Assembly (NCBI RefSeq): GCF_943373825.1
Contig: NZ_CALSBP010000002.1
Location: 1,291,501-1,355,500 of the forward strand
Origin: Aquimarina spinulae
GTDB taxonomy: Bacteria; Bacteroidota; Bacteroidia; Flavobacteriales; Flavobacteriaceae
Direction: 5' to 3'
Length of the DNA: 64,000 nucleotides
In this document: in pieces, positions 53,377-62,233 of the stretch
How the letters are laid out: each line of letters starts with the position of its first letter
Position numbering within the stretch: the first letter of the stretch is position 1
The notes under the pieces: model-generated
Told to the model about the DNA's origin: nothing
What the model saw: the letters and a program-made list of their open reading frames with translations, nothing else
Database searches by the model: none
Position numbers and translations under genes: made by a program

Positions 53377-54222
53377 ATGAAAAAAATATTTCTATTGTTT
53401 TTAATTCCTCTATTGTCATTCTCGCAAGATGATTTACTTCGGGAAATTAATACTGAAAAAGATGACAATCAATATGCGAGTGCTGTTTTTAAAGGATTAA
53501 AAATTGTGAATTTCGAATCTACCAAACTAGCCGATAAAGGGTTATTTTATTTAGTCGTTTCTCATAGATTTGGTTCTGTTAAATCAGGAATTGAAGATTT
53601 TTTTGGATTAGACCAGGCCGTTACCAGGTTAAATTTTATGTATGGCATTAGTGATAAAATACAAATTGGTATATCCCGTAGTTCATTTCAGAAAACATAT
53701 GAAGCTTCTCTGAAATACCGGTTATTAAGGCAAAAAAAGAGTAGTTTTCCTTTTACAGTAGTGGGTTACCATAGTATAACTGCAAATACCGATCTGGACA
53801 AAGAAGATTTACCTGGCCTCGAGTTTAAGCATAGGTTATCTTATGTATCACAGTTGTTAATCGCCAGAAAATTTAACAAAAACTTCTCACTACAGTTAAT
53901 GCCAACACTTTTACATGAGAACCTTGTAAAAATTAGCAATCAGGATAATACGCAATATGCGATAGGAATTGGAGGGCGACATAAACTTACCAAAAGATGG
54001 TCTGTTAATATCGATTATGGACTTCATCTTAATAGAGCTAGTAACTCTCCATTTAAAAACCCTCTTTCTATAGGGTTTGATTTAGAAACTGGCGGACATG
54101 TATTTCAGTTACATTTTACCAATGCACAACCTATGAATACAAGTGGATTCTTGAGTCAGGGATCGGGTGATTGGAGTGACGGAGACTTTTTCTTTGGATT
54201 TAATTTATCACGAGTATTTTAA
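53377..54222 (+). CDS. DUF5777 family outer-membrane beta-barrel-like protein
   Basis: A signal peptide (MKKIFLLFLIPLLSFS) is followed by a beta-rich 281-residue protein: KGLFYLVVSHRFGSVKSGIE, YGISDKIQIGISRSSFQKTY, and an aromatic terminal strand ending FNLSRVF. These features fit the DUF5777 family often found next to YceI and cytochrome c genes in Bacteroidetes. Its role is unproven; the gene set suggests an envelope redox or respiratory function. Confidence 0.85.
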   Translation: MKKIFLLFLIPLLSFSQDDLLREINTEKDDNQYASAVFKGLKIVNFESTKLADKGLFYLVVSHRFGSVKSGIEDFFGLDQAVTRLNFMYGISDKIQIGISRSSFQKTYEASLKYRLLRQKKSSFPFTVVGYHSITANTDLDKEDLPGLEFKHRLSYVSQLLIARKFNKNFSLQLMPTLLHENLVKISNQDNTQYAIGIGGRHKLTKRWSVNIDYGLHLNRASNSPFKNPLSIGFDLETGGHVFQLHFTNAQPMNTSGFLSQGSGDWSDGDFFFGFNLSRVF

Positions 54223-54232
54223 TATAATAGTT

Positions 54233-54526
54233 ATGGTATTTAGAAATACAATTCCTATTCAAAATCTAAAATGTAATAATTGTGCTGCAGCTCTAAAAAA
54301 GAAAATATTGCAGATTCAAAACATTTCGGATGTGTATATCCATAGTGATTACTCTCATATTTCTTTTAATCATACTTCGGTCAATGATTTATCGAATATT
54401 GAAAATATGTTAACTTTTTTAGGGTTTCCTCCTGTAGGCGAAAAAATTAAAAAAAAGAATAATGCAGGATATTATTGTAAAGATCAATCCAGAAATTATT
54501 GTGTTTTCGAAAAAACCAGCGCATAG
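54233..54526 (+). CDS. Heavy-metal-associated (HMA) domain protein
   Basis: From ATG 54233 the 97-residue protein has the HMA motif LKCNNCAAALKKKI (C14, C17). The residues after it fit the beta-alpha-beta ferredoxin-like fold of metal chaperones. A C-terminal tail has two more cysteines (YYCKDQSRNYC). The frame can be extended to 54167, but that would overlap the DUF5777 gene. It may deliver copper to the neighbouring envelope proteins. Confidence 0.75.
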   Translation: MVFRNTIPIQNLKCNNCAAALKKKILQIQNISDVYIHSDYSHISFNHTSVNDLSNIENMLTFLGFPPVGEKIKKKNNAGYYCKDQSRNYCVFEKTSA

Positions 54527-54601
54527 ACTCACAGTACAGATTACGAAATGATCTGGTTTTTTGCTCAATAAAGAATATTTCTACTTTAGATTTTTTCAAT
54601 T

Positions 54602-55294
54602 TTATTCATAAAAAACGGTCATTTCATCCAACTCTTTTCTTTTTAAATCTGGAACATAGGTAGGAAATTTGGGATAGCCAACCGGGAGCAGCAAAAAGGC
54701 TCTTTCATTAGCCGGTCTTTTAAGAATATTTGTCAAAAAATTCATGGGACTAGGTGTATGAGTTAATGTCACCAACCCAGCGTTATGAATTGCAGAGATT
54801 AACATCCCGCATGCGATCCCTATAGATTCATTTACATAATAATTATTATGTTTGTCACCATTTTCTTCGAATTCATAAGCTTTTTTGAATGCAATAATCA
54901 ACCAGGGAGCAACTTCTAAAAAAGGTTTATTCATATCGGTAGCTAGTGGTTCTAGGTCCTTTTTCCAGCGTTCACTCATCCTGTTCCCATAGTTTATTTT
55001 TTCTTCGATTTCCGCTTCTTTACGAATTTGGGATTTTAAGGTCGGATTAGAAATAGCACAAAATGTCCAGGGTTGTTTATGAGCTCCAGATGGAGCCGTA
55101 GAAGCACTTTTGATAAGATTTTCAATAACCTCTTTAGGAACATGTTTATCAGAGAAATCTCTTACCGATCTCCTTTTATCTAACCACTCGTAAAATGATT
55201 TACTTTTTAAAACCAGTTCTTCTTCAGAAAAAACATCAGAATGGTAAGAAACATGATTATATCCATTGATGGTAATGCTACTTGGTGATTCCAT
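54602..55294 (-). CDS. Iodotyrosine deiodinase-like nitroreductase family flavoprotein
   Basis: The FMN site RRSVRDFSDK (41-50) and TAPSGAHKQPW mark the nitroreductase fold. EEKINYGNRMSERWKKDL, then LEVAPWLIIAFK and LITLTHTPS-like TLTHTPSPMNFL, line up with mammalian and bacterial iodotyrosine deiodinase. The three residues that bind the substrate zwitterion in human IYD (Glu157, Tyr161, Lys182) have counterparts here: E98, Y102 and K123. It would reductively remove iodide (or another halide) from halotyrosines in the cytoplasm. The family match is from memory. Confidence 0.82.
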   Translation of the reverse strand: MESPSSITINGYNHVSYHSDVFSEEELVLKSKSFYEWLDKRRSVRDFSDKHVPKEVIENLIKSASTAPSGAHKQPWTFCAISNPTLKSQIRKEAEIEEKINYGNRMSERWKKDLEPLATDMNKPFLEVAPWLIIAFKKAYEFEENGDKHNNYYVNESIGIACGMLISAIHNAGLVTLTHTPSPMNFLTNILKRPANERAFLLLPVGYPKFPTYVPDLKRKELDEMTVFYE

Positions 55295-55409
55295 TTTTAT
55301 AGTTTTATGTTATTGTTTAATTTCTACTTCGTCTTATCTTATGAGTATATAGTTGTATAAAGTTAACATACTTTTTCTTAATTGATACATTTCATTTATT
55401 TTTTCTGAA

Positions 55410-55619
55410 TCAGATTTTTACTGTTTTTTCCATTTTATAATCCTCTACAGAATGTCCATTTGGAAATGAATTTACAACCGATTCTTTAATTATAAATCCT
55501 TTTTTTAGGTAGATATCAATTGTATTTTGGTTCTCTCGGTTGACTATTAATTCAATTTTTTCGACTTTATTTTCTTTTGCAAACCTTACAAATCTAGCTT
55601 TTGATTTAATTGCATTAGA
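55410..55619 (-). pseudogene. Remnant of a second GNAT acetyltransferase (C-terminal part)
   Basis: On the minus strand, in a frame different from the gene at 55586, ARFVRFAKENKVEKIELIVN, then RENQNTIDIYLKKGFIIKES and a final DYKMEKTVKI encode the end of a GNAT domain. The frame has no start codon and runs upstream only about 20 codons into the 3' end of the intact GNAT gene before a stop. It looks like a truncated neighbour left by a deletion or recombination. Confidence 0.65.
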
Positions 55620-56044
55620 ACTCGTTCTGAATGATCTCCAAAATAGTTTGATTCATTCTTAATAATTTCAAATCCTATTTTTTTGTAAAAATCAACCGCA
55701 GGACTATTGGGTTCGGTAGTCAAAAGAATACTGTTAATATCCAACTCATTAATTTTTTTTATAACGGTCGAAATTAATTTTAAGCCTATTCCCTGTTTTC
55801 TAAACTTCTTTTCAGTTGCCAAAGCGAGTATCCAGCCATCTTTCTCTTTAGGATTAACTCCTCCAAGAATATATCCTGCCATTTCTTTTTCTTCATTTTC
55901 GGCAATCAAAAAATAATCCGAAAATAAATCATAGTACTGCCTAATCACAAATAGTGGATAGTGCATTGGGGAAAATACTTTTTCTTCAATTTTATAGATT
56001 TTCTCTAGTTCACTTAGGGTTACTTTTCTTATCGATATTTTCAT
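55586..56044 (-). CDS. GNAT family N-acetyltransferase
   Basis: The 152-residue protein has MAGYILGGVNPKEKDGWILA and then LATEKKFRKQGIGLKLISTV, where R-K-Q-G-I-G is the acetyl-CoA loop, and SPAVDFYKKIGFEIIKNESN as the final helix and strand. It is a complete RimI-like acetyltransferase. Its 3' end overlaps a GNAT remnant in another frame, so this locus may derive from two adjacent GNAT genes. Confidence 0.9.
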   Translation of the reverse strand: MKISIRKVTLSELEKIYKIEEKVFSPMHYPLFVIRQYYDLFSDYFLIAENEEKEMAGYILGGVNPKEKDGWILALATEKKFRKQGIGLKLISTVIKKINELDINSILLTTEPNSPAVDFYKKIGFEIIKNESNYFGDHSERVLMQLNQKLDL

Positions 56045-56254
56045 TTGTTTTTATTAAAATGATTTTATTGTATTCATTTTCTTTTTGAAAACTTTATCAT
56101 GATAGTTCTCAATCTTAAATGAAGATAAAAAGTTTTAATTCAAATGTACTCTAAAATTTCTACCACTAGCTAAAGGAAAGAGCAAAAAATGGTTCTTCAT
56201 TATTAGGAGTTAAGCTTGAGATCTGTACTATTAGATCATATAATTTCTGTCTTA

Positions 56255-57301
56255 CTATTTATGCTTATTGATGAAATCAATTACTTTTTCGGCAAAAAGA
56301 TCTGGTTCTGTATCCATAGGGCTGTGTGCCGATTTTTCAAAAATGAATAGCTCTTTTTGATTAGATCCTAAATTGTCATAGGCTTCCTGGGCGTATACCG
56401 TAGGAACACCAATGTCGTATTTACCCCAAAGCACTAGTGATGGTATGGTAATTTCATGTAGTCTATTGGTAAACGATACCTTCTGAAAAAGCCCTTTTTT
56501 AACTAAAATAGACTGTATTCTGTTAGCATTCCAATTATTTATAAAGAAATTATATTGTGAACCATCATCATCAGATGTTGGTTTGTTAATTATCTTGTCA
56601 TCAGCAAGTTTTTCTTCTGCTCTATAAGCTTCTCTATTCATTTTATAAAAATCATCTTCATTATAATCTGAGTCTACATTTTTTACTAAATCAAGTACAG
56701 CTTTCCAATAATCAATATTATTTTCTAAAGCGATTTGCTCATCAGCCATCTTCTTTAAAGCGATTTTATATTCATTGTAAGATCCTTTAGGGTCATGAGC
56801 ACCATCTACATCAATCCACCCCAAAAAATCTTCCTGATTTTTTAATAAGGTAGCAGGTCCTAAAGTGCCTCCCCAACTATGTCCCATTAAAAATAATCGA
56901 GAATCATCGCCGTACTTAGTTTTTAAAACCTTTACAAGGGCCAACACATCTTCTGCCATAATATCCACACTTACATCTGCTTCAGAATAATTCCCTTGTG
57001 AGTTGCCAGAGCCACGTTGATCAAAATAAACAACAGCATTGTTTTTTTCAATTTTACTTTTAATAGTGTTCTTTCTATATTGCCATCCGGATCCACCAGG
57101 GCCACCATGCAATATGATTAGAAATACTTTTTCAGAAGCATTGCCATGAATATACGCTGTCATATCTGCATTTTTATGCCTTACAAAAATGGTTTCGCCT
57201 AAGTCATTAATATTATCATCGTCTTTTGAACAAGAGAAAATAGTTAGACCTATTAATATTAGCACTGCTATTTTTACGTTACTAAGAATTATTTTTTTCA
57301 T
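56255..57301 (-). CDS. Alpha/beta hydrolase lipoprotein (proline iminopeptidase-like)
   Basis: The lipobox LTIFSC (C24) precedes a complete hydrolase fold: HGGPGGSG (65-72), YFDQRGSGNSQG (92-103) and the nucleophile elbow GHSWGG (S142). The HGGPG and DQRGSG motifs are those of prolyl iminopeptidases (S33). LWGKYDIGVPT supplies the Asp and FEKSAHSPM the His. It sits on the envelope. Its start overlaps the stop of the preceding beta-barrel gene by one base (TAATG). Confidence 0.88.
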   Translation of the reverse strand: MKKIILSNVKIAVLILIGLTIFSCSKDDDNINDLGETIFVRHKNADMTAYIHGNASEKVFLIILHGGPGGSGWQYRKNTIKSKIEKNNAVVYFDQRGSGNSQGNYSEADVSVDIMAEDVLALVKVLKTKYGDDSRLFLMGHSWGGTLGPATLLKNQEDFLGWIDVDGAHDPKGSYNEYKIALKKMADEQIALENNIDYWKAVLDLVKNVDSDYNEDDFYKMNREAYRAEEKLADDKIINKPTSDDDGSQYNFFINNWNANRIQSILVKKGLFQKVSFTNRLHEITIPSLVLWGKYDIGVPTVYAQEAYDNLGSNQKELFIFEKSAHSPMDTEPDLFAEKVIDFINKHK

Positions 57302-57912
57302 TATCTTTTTCTTTTAAAATTAAACCGATGGCCGTAGTGCAATGATAAAACGGGTAATGTACCGGCATTATAATTGGTTCGTAAGGTTAATTGAAGGTTT
57401 AAATACCAACCCGAACGTTTTTTCCCTTTACGAAGTTTCCCTATCCCAACAGCAATAGAAGGAGCGTAATAACCCCTGCCAGGCAAAGAAACTTTAGAAA
57501 CACGATCTCCTTTTACCTCATACGTTTCGGGTAAAAATGAACGATAGTACCCAAGTGGATTTAACTCTACATTATATTGTTTGCCTTTGGGATTTGTTCT
57601 TCGCCAGATAAGGCCGTAATAAGTAGATAGCCCATTATCTGTTTGTGTTGAGAAATTTGTAGAATAACCAAGGTTTCCATTAAACAAAAATTGGTGTGTA
57701 ATGATCTTTTGTCCTTTCTTTCTTTCTTTGATATTGATGTATTCCTTCCATGCATATTCGGCACCAATAGTAAGTCCGTTATCCCAAGCTATATTCCCAT
57801 AATACCCAATTTTAAATTCTGTTCTATCTAAAAAAGAAGCGCCACTGATTTGATTTTGGGCTTGAAGATGCATAGTAGCTACAAGTAGAAAAATAATAGT
57901 ATGTATTTTCAT
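57301..57912 (-). CDS. Secreted beta-barrel-like protein, unknown
   Basis: A signal peptide (MKIHTIIFLLVATMHLQA) is followed by about eight beta strands with alternating hydrophobic residues, for example FKIGYYGNIAWDNGLTIGAE, HQFLFNGNLGYSTNF, WYLNLQLTLRTNYNAG, and a final LSLHYGHRFNFKRKR. It probably forms a small outer membrane barrel. It is the first gene of a pair with the hydrolase lipoprotein and lies upstream of the membrane AraC gene's 3' end on the same strand. Confidence 0.65.
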   Translation of the reverse strand: MKIHTIIFLLVATMHLQAQNQISGASFLDRTEFKIGYYGNIAWDNGLTIGAEYAWKEYINIKERKKGQKIITHQFLFNGNLGYSTNFSTQTDNGLSTYYGLIWRRTNPKGKQYNVELNPLGYYRSFLPETYEVKGDRVSKVSLPGRGYYAPSIAVGIGKLRKGKKRSGWYLNLQLTLRTNYNAGTLPVLSLHYGHRFNFKRKR

Positions 57913-58120
57913 TTTACTTAAAACTAAATAAAGTAGTTAATAATAGTTTTTTTGCCATATACTTTTCTGTAGTATGTGTAGGCATACTACAGAAAAGACT
58001 AATTGCAATAATTAGATATTGTTTTAAATTCATTTTAGTATTTAATTTATTTTGATGGCAAACGTATGGGGATTAGCCATACTTAAGGTTTCAATACCTT
58101 AAAATTGAATAAATCCGTAC

Positions 58121-59257
58121 TTATTTATACTTCTTTCGGTAGGCATTTGGGGTAGTGCCCGTTATTTTTTTGAAAGCATTATGAAAAGTTGACTTTGAAG
58201 AAAAGCCACATTCTAGTCCGATTGCTAAAAGACTATAGTTATCGAACTCAGAATTGAGAATTAAATCTTTAACCGCCTCAACACGGTAATGATTAATATA
58301 AGTAGTAAAATTATCTCCTGTAACTGTATTTACAAGCTGAGAAACATAGCCAGTACTAATACCTAACATTTCTGCTACTTTATCCCTGTCTAATGTACTG
58401 TCTCTATAAATGTGATGATTTACACAAAGGTCTTCTAGCTTTTTAAAATAGGAATGTTCTTTAGTAAAAGACTCTGCTTTTTTTGCATCATGTATTTTAG
58501 ATAGTTTAACATCGGTAACAATTTCTGTAGTACTATCGTTTTTTCGTTTATCTATTAATGCTCTAATTTCTTCCTGATCTTTTGCTAGTCTAAATTTAAA
58601 AATACCAAAATAACTTATCCAGTGCATTAAGAATGTGGCAATTACGGTAAGAATCTTCATGACAGATGTAAAATCATACTCTAAAAGAATACTAGACAAT
58701 ACAGTCAAAATCCAAGAACCAAATAGGGTTGCCGTTAACAACCACAAATGAGTAAGCCATCTTTTTTCTTGAGTATTTTTCGAATAACTAATAAGGACAA
58801 AGGCGTAAATTAAAATGCCTGGTATGAAAAAAAGTATTATTAGAATTTGTATGATATTTAAGAAAAGTAGAATGAAATTATAAGGGGTATCAAGATTAGT
58901 AGTTATATTAATATCATCAAAAATATCTACAATTGTAGAGTACAAATATGGCACAAATAACCATATTATCTTTCTGGATTTTTTAATCGGATGATCAATT
59001 TGATGAGCAACATATAAAAAAATAAAAACAGGAAAAAGAAGCCCAGAATCTATGGTGTCGATAAAGCTTAGCAATGGAATGTTAGTATATACTCCAATAT
59101 CGTCAAGAACATAATTTAGTAGAGAAATTGAAATTGAAAAAATGGCGTAAGCCAAGTATTTATTCGCCTTGCTTTTGAATATAGGAGATTTTAAAATAAT
59201 TATTCCCAAAACAACTCCCTGGAATATTGCAATATTAAGAAGGGTTATTAATATCAA
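58121..59257 (-). CDS. AraC family regulator with N-terminal membrane domain
   Basis: The 378-residue protein has the same layout as that at 35574: seven hydrophobic helices, then a cytoplasmic double helix-turn-helix (KVAEMLGISTGYVSQLVNTV, FDNYSLLAIGLECGFSSKST and FKKITGTTPNAYRKKY). No ATG lies near the start; the upstream stop leaves TTG 59257 as the best start, and alignment with the paralogue supports it. It may regulate the barrel/hydrolase pair downstream. Confidence 0.85.
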   Translation of the reverse strand: MILITLLNIAIFQGVVLGIIILKSPIFKSKANKYLAYAIFSISISLLNYVLDDIGVYTNIPLLSFIDTIDSGLLFPVFIFLYVAHQIDHPIKKSRKIIWLFVPYLYSTIVDIFDDINITTNLDTPYNFILLFLNIIQILIILFFIPGILIYAFVLISYSKNTQEKRWLTHLWLLTATLFGSWILTVLSSILLEYDFTSVMKILTVIATFLMHWISYFGIFKFRLAKDQEEIRALIDKRKNDSTTEIVTDVKLSKIHDAKKAESFTKEHSYFKKLEDLCVNHHIYRDSTLDRDKVAEMLGISTGYVSQLVNTVTGDNFTTYINHYRVEAVKDLILNSEFDNYSLLAIGLECGFSSKSTFHNAFKKITGTTPNAYRKKYK

Positions 59258-59372
59258 CGGTAAGTTTTATTTTAAGATTCGAGGATTCATTTAGTGTTTT
59301 ACAACGTCTCTTGTATGGCGTGTTTGTATCCCTAAAGGTGCAAAATGAACTATACAAATTTTTATAGATTCT

Positions 59373-60509
59373 TTAATTTCCCAGTAGTTTTATAATCTCT
59401 TCATTTTTCATCGCTACAGCTAATGATAACGGTGTATGATTTTCCGCTTCTACATTTTTATCAGCGCCATTTGCTAATAACATACGAACCATTTCATCAC
59501 GTCCCATTTCTGAAGCTCTATGTAATGCGGTAAAACCTCTCTCATCTTTAGCATTGACATCAGCATTATTTTTAATTAATAAGTTTAAATGTTCAATTTT
59601 GTCAGATTGTACAGCATTCATTATTGGTGTTGCTCCTTCCGTTGATCTAGAGTTTGGATCAGCTCCATTTTCGAGCAAGAAATTCAAAATGTTTGGGTCT
59701 GCTGTCATTGCCCATTGCAGAGTTGAAAGTCCATCTCCAGCCAAACAATTTATATTAGTACCTTTATTTAACTCATCAATTATTTTATCCATCTCCCCCC
59801 TAGCAATTGCAATATGCAATAATGAATGGGATCTTAGTTTCAAATCAGTCTCATATTTGAAATTATTTTCAAAATATCCTAAATGAGCCATATTTCCATA
59901 AGTTGAAAAAGCCCACATTCCAGCTTGATCTGTATTTTCAAATAAATCATTTGGAATAGGAGCGGGTATAGTTTCATTTAAAGAATGACTAAATAATAGA
60001 AACATTAGGATAGATTCGGTCATTTCTCGAGATTCATCGTCTGTGAATTCTCCTGTTATTTCAGTTATTCTTAATTGGTTTTTCTCTTGGGTAGTTTTTG
60101 CAACCACAAAAGCTTCCCTTAACCAACTTCTAATAAATATCAAACAATCATTCATAAAATAAATAGCCCATTTGTGTTCCATTGTTGATGGGGTAAACAA
60201 AACTCCCTCTTCAAGTCTCCCGTCAATTGGAATACTTAAATTACTAGAAAAACTCTTGCTTGATTTAGGGAAATAATCTTTAAAAGTTGTTCCATCTTCT
60301 TGGTTGTATGAAATAGCATTGGTCGCCATTCTCTCATCCTTTGAAGTAGAAAGCATATTTTGAGAAATTGGTCGTAAATCCAAAATGTTCAGACCCCAAG
60401 GGTTTTGCTCTGGAGTGATCCATTGTAAATTGTATTCACTTTTCTTGATTTCTTTTTTTTTAGGATCGTTTTTCTCACTTCCTCCAAATAGCTTTTTAAA
60501 AATCCCCAT
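59373..60509 (-). CDS. Ankyrin repeat protein
   Basis: The first ~250 residues (from ATG 60509: MGIFKKLFGGSEKNDPKKKE) form a soluble domain I do not recognise, with LQWITPEQNPWGLNILDLRP. The last ~125 residues carry four ankyrin repeats, such as LLHIAIARGEMDKIIDELNK, GLSTLQWAMTADPNILNFLL, GATPIMNAVQSDKIEHLNLL, and GFTALHRASEMGRDEMVRML. It lacks a signal peptide. It probably mediates protein contacts in the cytoplasm. The frame extends eight codons upstream to a non-ATG start. Confidence 0.85.
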   Translation of the reverse strand: MGIFKKLFGGSEKNDPKKKEIKKSEYNLQWITPEQNPWGLNILDLRPISQNMLSTSKDERMATNAISYNQEDGTTFKDYFPKSSKSFSSNLSIPIDGRLEEGVLFTPSTMEHKWAIYFMNDCLIFIRSWLREAFVVAKTTQEKNQLRITEITGEFTDDESREMTESILMFLLFSHSLNETIPAPIPNDLFENTDQAGMWAFSTYGNMAHLGYFENNFKYETDLKLRSHSLLHIAIARGEMDKIIDELNKGTNINCLAGDGLSTLQWAMTADPNILNFLLENGADPNSRSTEGATPIMNAVQSDKIEHLNLLIKNNADVNAKDERGFTALHRASEMGRDEMVRMLLANGADKNVEAENHTPLSLAVAMKNEEIIKLLGN

Positions 60510-60859
60510 ATTTTTCTTTATTATATACAACAAGCAAATAAACGCATCTATAGTGTTTACTTATATTATCGCACTAAAATAGACTTTTTCAGAATAAAAA
60601 CACTAATTTTTCAAATTCCTCACAAACTGTAATAATCAATATTATTAAACATTTTTAAACGACTACAAACGGTTACAAGCGAAAATAAACACTTCCTAAC
60701 CGAATATAGTTATGGTCTCACCCTAAGTTTGCGGTGTCGAATTGAAGTAAGCTTTTCTTATACTATAAAAGTTATTCTCTGATTTGATTAAAATTAAAAA
60801 GCTCTTAAAACGAATTTTAAGACAAGGTATTAACTGTTTAACACGAAAAAATTAAAATC
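60510..60859 (+). promoter_or_regulatory. Intergenic region with promoter-like box before ssb
   Basis: The 350-base gap is AT-rich and holds TAAGTTTG (60724-60731), a match to the Bacteroidetes -7 box TAnnTTTG, about 130 bases before the ssb ATG. No clear -33 partner is seen. No gene is supported in this gap. Confidence 0.35.
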
Positions 60860-61192
60860 ATGAACACGCTAAAAAACAAAGTACAGTTGATTGGAAACTT
60901 AGGACAAGAACCAGAAATTGTAAATCTTGAATCTGGTAAAAAACTTGTTAAATTCTCTATTGCAACAAATGACCAATATTATAACAAACAAGGGGATAAA
61001 ATCACAGATACCCAATGGCATAATATCATTGCATGGGGTAAAATTGCCGATATCGTAGATAAATATGTAAACAAAGGACAAGAGGTCGCTATCCAAGGGA
61101 AACTTACCTCTCGAAGTTATGAAGATAACGAAGGTCAAAAACGATATATCACAGAGGTAGTTTGTAATGAACTATTGATGTTAGGAAAATAA
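60860..61192 (+). CDS. ssb: Single-stranded DNA-binding protein
   Basis: This 110-residue protein is one OB-fold SSB domain: NKVQLIGNLGQEPEIVNLES, then FSIATNDQYYNKQGDKITDT, QWHNIIAWGKIADIVDKYVN and KGQEVAIQGKLTSRSYEDNE. It lacks the acidic C-terminal tail used for partner binding in the usual SSB, so it is the short Bacteroidetes form. It probably works in recombination or repair rather than as the main replication SSB. A strong terminator follows. Confidence 0.93.
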   Translation: MNTLKNKVQLIGNLGQEPEIVNLESGKKLVKFSIATNDQYYNKQGDKITDTQWHNIIAWGKIADIVDKYVNKGQEVAIQGKLTSRSYEDNEGQKRYITEVVCNELLMLGK

Positions 61193-61231
61193 AAACAACT
61201 AATTTATTTGAGTATTATTATAGCCAATTAA

Positions 61232-61264
61232 AAAACCGCTTAACAGAAATGTTAAGCGGTTTTT
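61232..61264. terminator. Bidirectional terminator between ssb and OmpW genes
   Basis: AAAACCGCTTAAC and GTTAAGCGGTTTT form a perfect 13-bp stem over AGAAAT, with A and T runs on both sides, so it can stop transcription of both convergent genes. Confidence 0.93.
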
Positions 61265-61286
61265 ACAGTATATAACTTGTATTTTT

Positions 61287-61937
61287 TTATAATTTAATAC
61301 CCACTCCTGCTCCAAATATCCATGGATTAATATCTACATCTGCGCCTACAGTTGCTCCCAAAGCCGTTGTTGCATTAACAGTAGCATCTGTGCTTAAAAA
61401 TACTTTTTTGACATCTACATTTATAAACCATTTGTCGTTAAGCATAAAATCAAAACCACCCTGAAAAGCAAAACCAACAGCAGTATCGTAATCTACGTCA
61501 TCTACCACAGGTCCTTCATCAACCCCATAAAATAGAGTTAGATTAACTCCTGCACCAAGGTATGGAACAAAATTACCACCAGTAAAATGATATTGCCCAA
61601 GTAAAGTAGGAGGCAATAACCACACATCACCCAGGTCTATATTTCCTGCAGCAGTACCCATAGCTTTTACATCATGTTTTGTAGTTGCCAAAATTAGCTC
61701 TGCAGACCAGTTTTCTGTAAAAAAATAAGTGATATCCAATTCTGGAACAATAGCCGTAGAAATATCTACATCTCCTCCTATAGCTTCTATTGTAGCACTT
61801 TCATCTGGTGATACAACGATTCCTCTTAGTCTAATTTGCCATTTACTAAAATCGGCATTATCATTTGATTCTTGTGCATACGCAAAATTAGTTACTCCTA
61901 ATAGTACAACCAATACAGTAATTATTACATTTTTCAT
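61287..61937 (-). CDS. OmpW family outer membrane protein
   Basis: From ATG 61937 a signal peptide (MKNVIITVLVVLLGVTNFAYA) precedes an eight-stranded barrel of the OmpW/AlkL type. WQIRLRGIVVSPDESATIEA is the first strand and loop, and IVPELDITYFFTENWSAELI and WLLPPTLLGQYHFTGGNFVP are family hallmarks. The last residues are ...WIFGAGVGIKL. It forms a narrow channel for small hydrophobic molecules. An upstream start at 62006 is less likely. Confidence 0.92.
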   Translation of the reverse strand: MKNVIITVLVVLLGVTNFAYAQESNDNADFSKWQIRLRGIVVSPDESATIEAIGGDVDISTAIVPELDITYFFTENWSAELILATTKHDVKAMGTAAGNIDLGDVWLLPPTLLGQYHFTGGNFVPYLGAGVNLTLFYGVDEGPVVDDVDYDTAVGFAFQGGFDFMLNDKWFINVDVKKVFLSTDATVNATTALGATVGADVDINPWIFGAGVGIKL

Positions 61938-62233
61938 CTTGAAAGAATTTTGAATTATGTAACAAAAATATCGACAAGAAAAAGGGCTAAATATGACTTT
62001 TATCATTCCGTAGATTAGACCTTTCAGGCTTCAAAAACAGTTGTTTTTATACACTTACAAATCAACACATTACCTTTAACATAAAGAATAAAAAAGAATG
62101 ATTTTAAATACTATTTTTATTCAGCAAATAGCATACATTTGCGTTTTGAAAATAAGTACTCTTAGCATATAAATTTTCACATCAAAAAAGATGAAAAATA
62201 ATGTGTTTTTGTACTTGAATTAATGAAGAAAAT

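Noticed and set aside
4245..61264. CRISPR array
   Set aside because: Repeats in the window are dispersed and palindromic, not evenly spaced direct repeats, and no cas gene is present.
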